DNA of 64,000 nt. Source: Shewanella olleyana. GTDB taxonomy: Bacteria > Pseudomonadota > Gammaproteobacteria > Enterobacterales > Shewanellaceae. A model generated the notes under the pieces. That model was not told the origin of the DNA. It saw only the letters and a list, made by a program, of their open reading frames with translations, and made no database searches. The stretch is from NCBI RefSeq assembly GCF_023283825.1, contig NZ_JAKILD010000002.1, positions 186,001-250,000 of the forward strand. The letters run 5' to 3'. Shown here piece after piece: positions 56,675 to 64,000 of the stretch (positions are counted from its first letter, which is position 1; each line of letters begins with the position of its first letter). The position numbers and the translations under genes are program-made.

Positions 56675-57814
56675 ATGAAATTAATAACTGGAACATATCT
56701 GTTATTGTCGTCATTGGTCAGTTCAGCTTGCTTTGCTGCAAGTGACGAACAAAGGACTGTACAAAACGAAGTATATGCAGAACTTGATCAAGGAATTTCT
56801 TCGATTACGGTTACACCTAACAATCGTTTTATTTTTGCATACCACCCTTTTTACAACCCTGAGGTAAAAGTGGGTGAACGATTAACAAATGGGGAAATTT
56901 TACCTTTTCCGAATGCTGAAATGCAAAATGCTTATGATAAAAATGGCATGTTAAAGCCAGCTGGTAGCTATTTAAACTGGGTTTTAACTGCTAGATCAGA
57001 TGGTGAAGATACCGTTTGGATACTAGATTCAGGGCAATCTGAACCTCGTATTACGCCTAAACTGGTCGCTTGGGACATCAACAAAAATAAGCTTATAAAA
57101 GTTATTTTTTTACCAGACGGTGTTTCATTGCCTGAATCGCAACATAATGATTTCGCACTATCTAAAAAACACAATTTGATAGTGATTGCCGATGAGGGAA
57201 TTGCCATTGGACCAGTAGGGAATAAAGCTGCATTAGTTGCAGTGGATATTGAAACGGGTGAAAGCAGAAGATTATTGCAAGGTACTGAAAACGTTACGCC
57301 TAAAAAAGGCTTCCCGACGGTTTTAGAACAGGGCAGAAAATCAGAGCGCGAGTTAGAGTTATTGATAGGCGTTGATGGAATAGTATTAGATAAACAAGAA
57401 GAATGGCTTTATTTTACTGTGACAAATGACAACAAAGTGAGACGAGTTAAAATGGCCTCTCTAGCCGATAAGTCTTTAAGGAGTGAAGAACTAGCCAAAC
57501 AAGTTGAGTTTTATGCCACCAAGCCAGTCAATGGTGGTTTTACGATTGATTCGGCAGGGAATTTATATTTATGTGAACTTGGAAGACCAGGTATTGGGAT
57601 AATCCCTGCTGATACTAAACTGTATCGTCTTTACACTACAAATAAAAATATGATCTGGCCAGATGCTGTGAATACAGGGCCGGATGGTTTTTTATATACA
57701 GGGGCAGCTCAACTTTCTTTATCGGCTCCTTTCAATAATGGCAAAGCAGAAAATAAGCCACCATATCGTATTTATCGGTTTAAACCATTGGCCCCACCCC
57801 TTATTGGGCGTTAG
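56675..57814 (+). CDS. MRJP/Yellow-family secreted protein
   Basis: This 379-residue protein has a Sec signal peptide (MKLITGTYLLLSSLVSSACFA) and a six-bladed propeller of the major-royal-jelly/Yellow family: TVWILDSGQSEPRITPKLVAWDINKNKLIKV, HNDFALSKKHNLIVIADEG, and later GGFTIDSAGNLYLCELGRPGI. Bacterial members are called L-dopachrome-tautomerase-related, but their reaction is not established. AAGGAGAT precedes the ATG. It is monocistronic, flanked on both sides by long empty stretches, suggesting a lone acquired gene. Confidence 0.85.
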   Translation: MKLITGTYLLLSSLVSSACFAASDEQRTVQNEVYAELDQGISSITVTPNNRFIFAYHPFYNPEVKVGERLTNGEILPFPNAEMQNAYDKNGMLKPAGSYLNWVLTARSDGEDTVWILDSGQSEPRITPKLVAWDINKNKLIKVIFLPDGVSLPESQHNDFALSKKHNLIVIADEGIAIGPVGNKAALVAVDIETGESRRLLQGTENVTPKKGFPTVLEQGRKSERELELLIGVDGIVLDKQEEWLYFTVTNDNKVRRVKMASLADKSLRSEELAKQVEFYATKPVNGGFTIDSAGNLYLCELGRPGIGIIPADTKLYRLYTTNKNMIWPDAVNTGPDGFLYTGAAQLSLSAPFNNGKAENKPPYRIYRFKPLAPPLIGR

Positions 57815-58226
57815 TAAAATAATAAATGGGGTGCAATTTATAAATTTGTATACTTAAAGCAATTTACCTTCAATTGACTAAAAAAATCCAATACAACGAA
57901 ATTGCACTGCACCTTTTAACGTGCGCAGAGGGAATGAAGTTGATTTATTCACATATCTTTTTTCGAATTGATCAAATTCCCTAGCGGGCTAAATGAGGAC
58001 TGATTTATTCCAAATACCTTTTTTATCGATTCTTAATAGTGATTGCTAGCGTTCGTGGCCGATAATTCAAAGAAGACGCCATAAATATACTATTAATTTC
58101 ATGAGCTGCCTCAGACTTTGACGTAATCAATGTTATTGCAGCATAATTTAATATTATAAAACTTAAACTTTAACAGGCATTTGTTAGACAGTAACGCCAA
58201 AAATCGTCATGCTAAAATAGCATGAT
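57815..58226. other. 412-bp spacer, no gene seen
   Basis: The DNA is AT-rich with no supported coding frame. Only the terminator of the LysR gene (58199-58225) is identifiable, at its right end. Confidence 0.5.
58199..58225 (-). terminator. terminator of the LysR-family gene
   Basis: TCATGCTA-AAA-TAGCATGA is a perfect 8-bp stem directly after the stop; on the minus strand five T follow. Confidence 0.75.
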
Positions 58227-59165
58227 TTATTTGATTTTATTGTTGAGAGTATTCAGTTCATCGCCGTAACGTTGATGATTGGTTTGACGGATAACCGTTT
58301 CCATATAATCTAAAAAAACTTTGATACGCACAGGTGTCAAGCGCCCAGGAGGGCGTACAGCCCATATACGGGTTTCTGGCCAAACTCGATAGTCGCTTAA
58401 AATTGGGAACACTCGACCTGCTTTAATTGAGGGACCGGCATGCCATAGTGACGCCATACCAATACCGACTCCCGCCTCAGTTAAATCGCTAATTGCATCT
58501 CCCCAGTTAACACTAATAGGCCCTTTCACTGAAACTTCATGCATATCACTTAGTTTGTCTTTAAATGTCCATTGGTGTTGTCCAGCAAAAGGGATACAAG
58601 TATGGTGACTAAGCTCCTGTGGGGTATTAGGTGTACCATGTTGAGCCAGATATTCAGGCGAGGCAACAATGACAGAGGGGTTATTGGCTATGCGCCTAGC
58701 AAGTAAGCTGTTAGATTTTAACTCACCCATACGAAAAGCAATGTCATACCCTTGCTCAACAATATCTACCTGTTTATCGGTAAAATCTATGTCTATTTCA
58801 AGCTCGGGGTATAACGCTAAAAGCTTGGGAATAAAAGGCACGATGTATATTCTGCCATAGGATGCAGACACGGTTAAGCGAATAATACCCTGTACTTTAT
58901 TGCGCTCACCTTTAAAAACATTACGTGTTTCCTCAAGTTCGTCAAGCAGGCGCTTAGCATGTTCTAAAAAAACCTGTCCATCATACGTTAAGCTTACAAC
59001 TCGGGTTGAACGATGAAATAGTTTTATGCCTAATGTTGCTTCCAGGTGTTGAATTCGTTGACTAGCATTCGTGCTTGAAAAACCAAAATCCTCCCCTGCA
59101 CGGCCTATTTTCCCCATTTCGGACACTCTAACAAAGAGTGCTAAATTTTTAAAATCAAGATCCAT
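58227..59165 (-). CDS. LysR-family transcriptional regulator
   Basis: This protein of about 312 residues starts at ATG 59165 behind GGAGAG. The winged helix (FKNLALFVRVSEMGKIGRAGEDFGFSSTNASQRIQHLEATLGIKLFHR, seen in pieces) is followed by a substrate-binding domain with IRLTVSASYGR and DIAFRMGEL. It is divergent from the quinone-oxidoreductase-like gene with a 21-bp palindrome in between, so it probably controls that operon. Effectors of close relatives are unknown. Confidence 0.92.
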   Translation of the reverse strand: MDLDFKNLALFVRVSEMGKIGRAGEDFGFSSTNASQRIQHLEATLGIKLFHRSTRVVSLTYDGQVFLEHAKRLLDELEETRNVFKGERNKVQGIIRLTVSASYGRIYIVPFIPKLLALYPELEIDIDFTDKQVDIVEQGYDIAFRMGELKSNSLLARRIANNPSVIVASPEYLAQHGTPNTPQELSHHTCIPFAGQHQWTFKDKLSDMHEVSVKGPISVNWGDAISDLTEAGVGIGMASLWHAGPSIKAGRVFPILSDYRVWPETRIWAVRPPGRLTPVRIKVFLDYMETVIRQTNHQRYGDELNTLNNKIK

Positions 59166-59205
59166 TAGGCTCTCCAAGCGGGGGGATAAAGGTAGCAGTT
59201 AATAT

Positions 59206-59226
59206 TAATCCCATATTTTGGGATTA
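59206..59226. promoter_or_regulatory. candidate LysR operator, 21-bp palindrome
   Basis: TAATCCCA-N5-TGGGATTA lies 41 bp upstream of the LysR start and about 116 bp before the divergent enzyme gene. LysR proteins typically bind such imperfectly T-N11-A-like dyads in divergent promoters. Confidence 0.6.
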
Positions 59227-59341
59227 TCAATCCTGCTATTGCCCGATGATAGCAACAAACAGAAAGCCTATTATCTGTCCTGTGTTTAGCAACATCGGCA
59301 TCAACATTCTTACCACACCTTATTATTAGTCGGAGATAAAC

Positions 59342-60355
59342 ATGAAAGCAATAGCTTATAAAACCCCCGGTACTATTGACCGTTTTGACGCATTAATTGA
59401 TATCACACTAGAGCAACCTGTTGTAACCGGAAAAGATCTGTTGATTAGTGTTAAAGCTGTTTCTGTCAACCCTGCGGATACAAAAGTGCGCGCTAACGTA
59501 ACGGTTCCTGAGGGTGGTGCCAGTGTCTTAGGTTATGACGCATCAGGTGTTGTTGAGGCTGTTGGCGATGAGACTTCATTATTTAAAGTCGGTGATGAAG
59601 TTTATTATTCAGGGTCAATGTTACGAGCGGGAACAAATAGTGAATTTCATCTTGTAGATGAGCGTATTGTCGGTAAAAAACCAGTATCACTAAGTCATAC
59701 TGAAGCCGCAGCAATGCCTTTAACCACTCTTACTGCATGGGAAGCATTATTTGATCGCCTTGAAGTGACGCGACCAACCGTACAAGGTGCTAATACTATT
59801 TTGATTGTAGGTGGCGCAGGTGGCGTCGGTTCTATTGCAATTCAATTACTTAGAGCCTGTACGGATTTAACGATTATTGCAAGTGCATCACGCCCAGAAA
59901 CTCAAACATGGGTGAAAGAATTAGGAGCACACTATGTAATTGATCACCGTCTACCAATGGCACCTCAAGTTGAAGCATTAGGCGTTGGAGCACCTGGGTT
60001 TGTGTTTTCAACCAACCATACACAGTCACATTTAGCGGATCTTGTTTCACTTATTGCACCACAAGGGCGCCTGAGTTTAACAGATGAACTAGGTGCATTT
60101 GATAGCCAACCATTAGTGATGAAATCCATTTCTTTACACTTTGAGTTTATGTTTACCCGTTCATTATTTAATACCGATGATATGCAAGTGCAAGGTCAGT
60201 TACTAAATAAGGTTGCTGAATTAGTCGATGCAGGAAAAGTGAGTACGACATTGACAGAAGTTGCCGGAAAAATAAATGCTGCTAATTTGAAAAAAGTCCA
60301 TGAAAAAATGGAACAAGGTAATGCTCGTGGAAAAATAGTATTAGCAGGTTTTTAA
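59342..60355 (+). CDS. zinc-binding-dehydrogenase-family quinone oxidoreductase-like protein
   Basis: This 337-residue medium-chain reductase has SVNPADTKVRA, LGYDASGVVEAVGDE, AAAMPLTTLTAWEAL, the NADPH motif IVGGAGGVGSIAIQL and VIDHR. Despite the family name no zinc ligands are seen, as in QOR/zeta-crystallin types. It likely reduces quinones or activated alkenes with NADPH. CGGAGATAA precedes the ATG. It heads a short LysR-controlled set with two monooxygenase-fold genes. Confidence 0.88.
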   Translation: MKAIAYKTPGTIDRFDALIDITLEQPVVTGKDLLISVKAVSVNPADTKVRANVTVPEGGASVLGYDASGVVEAVGDETSLFKVGDEVYYSGSMLRAGTNSEFHLVDERIVGKKPVSLSHTEAAAMPLTTLTAWEALFDRLEVTRPTVQGANTILIVGGAGGVGSIAIQLLRACTDLTIIASASRPETQTWVKELGAHYVIDHRLPMAPQVEALGVGAPGFVFSTNHTQSHLADLVSLIAPQGRLSLTDELGAFDSQPLVMKSISLHFEFMFTRSLFNTDDMQVQGQLLNKVAELVDAGKVSTTLTEVAGKINAANLKKVHEKMEQGNARGKIVLAGF

Positions 60356-60442
60356 AGCCTATAATCAGAGCAAAATAGTTGTTGCCTTATTTATAAAAAA
60401 AAGGCAACAAAAACATTTAATTAACTTATATTGGAGGCTGTA

Positions 60443-61072
60443 ATGGCTTTTACACAAATACTTAAATTTACCGTTAAACCTGAATCACGCGACAAATTTG
60501 TTGCCGCATTAATGCATAACAAACAGCAATCTGCACAGGAAACAGGCAATATCGCTATGCGTTTATATGTCGATAACAGCAATACTAACGTGCTGTTTGC
60601 TTATGACAGATGGCAGGATGAGGAAGCACTCAATTATCATTTACAACAGACTTATACACAAAAACTGTTGGCACTGGCTGAAACAACATTAGCTGAACCA
60701 ATAGACATTCAAACCTTGCATGATTCTGCTTTAACACCTGTTGCACCATTGCAAGCTGATAAAGAAGATCCACGCTTTAATATTTTCTTTATTTTCAAAA
60801 TAAAACCTGGAACACGCGACGCATTATTAGCACAATTTGAAAAGCATATTACCCATACTCGCACCGAACCAGGTTGTTTATTATTTGATTTATACACAGT
60901 ACAAGATGATCCAGAAACACTGGTTGTTTATGAGCATTGGCGTAAAGAATCCGACGTTTGGGACATTCATTTCCATCAACCTTATGCCGTTGAAACAGGT
61001 AAATTAATGGAAGAAAGTGTCGTAGGTGATATGCAACAATATATGCATTTTGTCACGCAACTTGCTGAGTAA
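60443..61072 (+). CDS. antibiotic biosynthesis monooxygenase (ABM) protein, two domains
   Basis: This 209-residue protein starts at ATG 60443 with TTGGAGG upstream. Two ABM ferredoxin-like folds are in tandem: FTQILKFTVKPESRDKFVAAL with VLFAYDRWQDEEALNYH, and FNIFFIFKIKPGTRDALLAQFEKH with TLVVYEHWRKESDVWDIHFHQPY. ABM proteins include quinol monooxygenases such as YgiN, which cycle quinones together with reductases. Together with the upstream quinone-reductase-like enzyme this suggests a quinone or aldehyde redox module. Confidence 0.87.
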   Translation: MAFTQILKFTVKPESRDKFVAALMHNKQQSAQETGNIAMRLYVDNSNTNVLFAYDRWQDEEALNYHLQQTYTQKLLALAETTLAEPIDIQTLHDSALTPVAPLQADKEDPRFNIFFIFKIKPGTRDALLAQFEKHITHTRTEPGCLLFDLYTVQDDPETLVVYEHWRKESDVWDIHFHQPYAVETGKLMEESVVGDMQQYMHFVTQLAE

Positions 61073-61198
61073 TAAACCTTTATATGTTCGGTACTGTCAA
61101 CTCAATAACGATTGTACCGATTTTACCGCCATCAGTAGGTGGATAATTAACTATAACCAAAAATTTAAAACTCCCCCTTTAAAATAGAGATAAATATT

Positions 61199-61576
61199 AT
61201 GAGCAAAGTAACTTTTGAAGAAACACTAGAATGGTTTAATACAACTGACTATACAGGTGCTATTGGTTTAACAGTAAAATTCCCTGTGCCGGAAGAAAAG
61301 GCTGAAGCATTTGCAGTATTTCTAAAAGACTACATCCCCTATGTTTTAAAAGAGGAGGGGTGTATTGATTTTGGTTTTCAACGTGATTGGAAAAAACCAA
61401 ATGAGTTTTGGTTAACAGAGCGTTGGGCATCTGTAAAAATTCTTTTAGCGCATCTTGGTCCTGATTCACGTAAAAACACGAAATATGAAGGTAACAAACC
61501 ATTAGAAATAATGGCTGAGTTTGGTGCAAAACCAGAGCCAGCTGCCATATACCGCATTGGTTTAGGTGACGAGTAA
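61199..61576 (+). CDS. ABM-fold monooxygenase-like protein
   Basis: This 125-residue single-domain protein has GLTVKFPVPEEKAEAFAVFLKDYIPYVLKEEGCIDFGFQRDW and FWLTERWASVKILLAHL, the ABM pattern (parts shown). It follows the two-domain ABM gene after 126 bp, which contains no clear terminator, so it may belong to the same transcript. Substrate unknown. Confidence 0.8.
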   Translation: MSKVTFEETLEWFNTTDYTGAIGLTVKFPVPEEKAEAFAVFLKDYIPYVLKEEGCIDFGFQRDWKKPNEFWLTERWASVKILLAHLGPDSRKNTKYEGNKPLEIMAEFGAKPEPAAIYRIGLGDE

Positions 61577-62492
61577 AATTATAGAAGTAGTTTCTATTTA
61601 ATCAGGCTATTTATCAGTTTTTAGTTGTCCAACTTTTAGAGATATATTGTAATTAAGCTAGAATTAATTTGGTGTGCTAACGTTAATATCACTGCGAGAG
61701 GTTTAGACCGAGAATTCAATGATTTATTTACTCAACATTATCAGCATGTTTTGTCTAGAAGCGGGTTAGGGTAGCTAACTTGTTTATGATCCAGTATTAG
61801 TAAAATGTACGCCTAGAAATCATCAAAAGTACTAAAGGCTCTAATTTTTAGTAGTATTAGTGCACGTAAAACTTGCAGCCAAGCAATTGATTTATGAAGA
61901 TATATTTTCAAATTAAATAGCTATGCTACGTTCTCCCAATTAGAGCAATTTTTTGTTGCGAAATTATTAACTTATCGACAAATTCCATACCTAGATGTGT
62001 CTCAACCCATGTTATTTTTTCTGTATAACAAAGTGGGTTCATTACTGATGGTGCTGTAAGAATGAATGGTTCGTAAACTTACGATTCTAATGCTTACTAA
62101 TTCATATCGACATAAATAATACTATTACTCATAAAAATGCCTAATTTATATATTGGAATTAAAACCCATTAAGTACGACGGGATTCTTGTTTTGGTCAAT
62201 TCCTGTATACAACGGATATTTAAGGAAATAATAAAAAATAAAACGGTTATACGTGAATTCTGAAGAGTTAAGAACGTAAAGTATCTTTAGATTTAAAGTT
62301 AATTCTTGATAGTAAATGAATAGGATAAAGTTATGAGCTGCTAATCTTGCAAAAAACTACACATAGATTCAGTAAGTTACCAAACCATTGCTAGTTAAGA
62401 ATTACCAAGACAAGTACATATCTATAAATATGAACTGCTGATAAAAATCTCACGGTGGCAGTGAATCTCGATCTGAATGGCAAAGTGACTAT

Positions 62493-62621
62493 GGCCACTT
62501 AAGTTGAGATTCTCGTCCTAATGCCTATTTTACAAATCAAGCAGTTATAAATTTCTATTAAAGTTGATGTGCCAATTAAATTGAGATTTATTTGGAGTTT
62601 GGCGTCTATGTTGAGATTCTC
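62493..62621. repeat. three degenerate repeats ending in TTGAGATT
   Basis: GGCCACTTAAGTTGAGATTC (62493-), TGCCAATTAAATTGAGATTT (62570-) and GGCGTCTATGTTGAGATTCT (62601-) share a GCC-like head and TTGAGATT tail. Such repeated motifs occur as transposase-binding sites at ends of some IS21-family elements. No istA/istB gene is present, so this would be a relic end. Confidence 0.35.
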
Positions 62622-62993
62622 ATTAAGCTATCATACTTCAAATTCTATGTCTTATTAGTAAATAGAAGCTTAATAAGGATAATTGGGGATGTTTAGTTTT
62701 AAAATCAGTAGAACGTATATGGTGAGGCAAATGCATCCTAAGAAATTGTTTCATCATAATAATTTAACGTTGTAACCTGATTTATAAGTGCTCTTATTTG
62801 TATGATACGAATCTAGAGATTAACAACAATGGCTTAAAAATCACGTAGCAACGCCTAAAAATAACACGTTTTAATGTAAAATGGCTTAACCATGGGATAG
62901 GGTAAGTTTGAAGTAAAATTTACTTCAGATGGTTGTTTTAACAGGTTTTATTGTATTTTATAATAAATAAATCCGCTTGTACGTTAATTCTGC

Positions 62994-63468
62994 TCACCTA
63001 GACCTTCGAGACCTTGCTTTAATTCGCGTAGCGACGCCTAAAATACAGTCAATCGTAAGGTAAACTGCCTTTCGAGCTACCGCTCCTATATCAATTTTAT
63101 CTAATAAAGGCACAAGGACTGTTTTCGAAACTTCATACCATTTCGGAATATCGTTGGGTAATGGTTAGCTGTTATCGAAATTAAGCTACATTCACAAACT
63201 TGTCATTCCTAACGAAGTGGCCATTAAAATAAATTTCGTTAACTTTATAAACTGCCATGCTTTTGCAGGAAATATAGGTTTATTGATATAGCGAAATATG
63301 TAGGCTAGCGCGACTGCCAACAAGCCAGTAATGGGTGAAAAGAAAAACTAACCTCGGTTACTCCGACGCTAAACACGAGGAATATATACAGTAATTGTAA
63401 GTAGTGAAAACGCCTTTTCTGTTGGCGGATTTTACTGGGTCGGGAAAAAGAGTTTCTAAATTTAGCAT
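62994..63468 (-). pseudogene. broken small membrane-protein gene
   Basis: Minus strand: ATG 63468, preceded by AAGGATG-type ribosome site, opens MLNLETLFPDPVKSANRKG and runs about 36 codons to a stop. In other frames the same strand continues with FFFSPITGLLAVALAYIFRY (membrane helix) KPIFPAKAW.. to a stop near 63200, and then NDIPKWYEVSKTVLVPLLDK followed by AVYLTIDCILGVATRIKARS to a stop at 62994. Three protein-like pieces in order on one strand suggest one gene of about 150 codons broken by frameshifts and stops. The family is not recognised. Confidence 0.4.
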
Positions 63469-64000
63469 ATTACATCCTTGTAATGATGAACAAACAATAG
63501 CTTAGTCAATATTGTTTATATAGCGAACTAAACTTCAAGTATTTATTAACTCACTAATTTATCCTGTCTATGCCAATAGGATAAGGGCGTTGTATTTTAC
63601 AATCATTGATTTCAGTGTGATCACAATAGTAACTCTGCCAGGGAACATATTAAGGTTTAAACTCTCAATGAATTGTAGCCTTATGTCAATTGAGCACTTT
63701 GTGAAATTAAAGTTACCGAAATATCTTGGGTCTGTTTTTCATGGCTGGTTGAACTGTGTTCGAGCTAAAGCACTTTTTATTTAAAAAGGTACCCCATCAA
63801 AGAGCAAAACGCTTTTAGTCTACCCCTTTCAGCCAAGGTTTGATGGCTTTTTGATAAAGTAAAAACTTTTTATATTAAAACTACACTACAGAGTATAAGC
63901 CTCGTACAAATGGCCAAAAATTCAATACTAAATTAACCTTGAAAGCTCAAAAACCAAGGGCGTCCGAATTCAGTTGATCTGGTCATACGTTTTAGTGTGA

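Larger units (their letters stand above)
61577..64000. other. 2.4-kb gene-poor, decayed region
   Basis: No intact gene is supported. It contains open-frame fragments (61640-61774 plus strand, product including GLDREFNDLFTQHYQHVLSR), repeats like IS21-type ends (62493-62621), a broken minus-strand gene (62994-63468) and a short plus-strand frame at 63590-63784 that is not recognised. The pattern is of an old insertion hot-spot losing its genes. Confidence 0.5.

Noticed and set aside
62688-62777. Short frame with QMHPKKLFHH recalling the TIGR02450 Trp-rich protein start
   Set aside because: Only about eight residues agree and the conserved SKWTA is missing.
63590-63784. 64-codon frame near the right edge, with LPKYLGSVFHGWL faintly like a RAMP/Cas6 N-terminus
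   Set aside because: Only a few residues agree, no CRISPR repeats are nearby and there is no good start; not enough to call a cas remnant.

Overview
The window reads as chromosomal DNA of a marine Shewanella or a very close relative, AT-rich and gene-dense. The central block has the gene order I remember from Shewanella genomes: thrS-infC-rpmI-rplT, a branched-chain 2-oxoacid dehydrogenase operon, nadA, two gap genes flanking a DUF2989 lipoprotein gene, a tRNA Gly-Cys-Leu cluster, aspC, and ttcA-uspE-etrA(fnr)-cco. No rRNA, CRISPR array, prophage or intact insertion sequence was seen.

Region 1 (1-13.6 kb) is an accessory algal-polysaccharide locus. It holds the 3' part of a PhoD-like metallophosphatase gene, a TonB-dependent receptor, a GH50 beta-agarase lipoprotein, a three-gene cytochrome P450-ferredoxin-ferredoxin reductase operon, an AraC-type regulator, a class III-like zinc alcohol dehydrogenase and an S-formylglutathione-hydrolase-like esterase. 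The best reading is agarose/porphyran use with oxidative O-demethylation of 6-O-methyl-galactose and disposal of the resulting formaldehyde. Two near-identical hairpin terminators bracket this locus.

Region 2 (13.9-20.7 kb) is a second accessory module: DUF4265 protein, NHL-repeat protein, PhyH-type dioxygenase, IclR regulator, Tat-exported gluconate-2-dehydrogenase subunit-3-like protein, GMC oxidoreductase and secreted ThuA-like protein. It looks like a periplasmic sugar or glycoside oxidation system of unknown substrate. Palindromes of the form ATTGTNNACAAT sit in promoter regions of both modules.

Region 3 (21-55.7 kb) is core genome: two tRNA-Val genes, a MATE transporter divergent from riboflavin synthase, thrS (with a leader that mimics two tRNA-Thr anticodon arms), infC (AUA start), rpmI, rplT, trxB, msrA, astE, the bkd operon, nadA, gap genes, tRNAs, aspC, a YvcK-like gene, a Bax-like gene, ttcA, uspE, etrA and the cbb3 oxidase genes ccoNOQP and ccoHIS, with a consensus FNR box upstream of ccoN. 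Behind tRNA-Leu lies a 126-bp repeat carrying a second tRNA 3' end.

Region 4 (55.7-64 kb) is accessory again. It holds an MRJP/Yellow-family secreted protein, then a LysR-controlled set (quinone-oxidoreductase-like enzyme and two antibiotic-biosynthesis-monooxygenase-fold proteins), then about 2.4 kb of decayed sequence with a broken membrane-protein gene and repeats resembling IS21-type termini.
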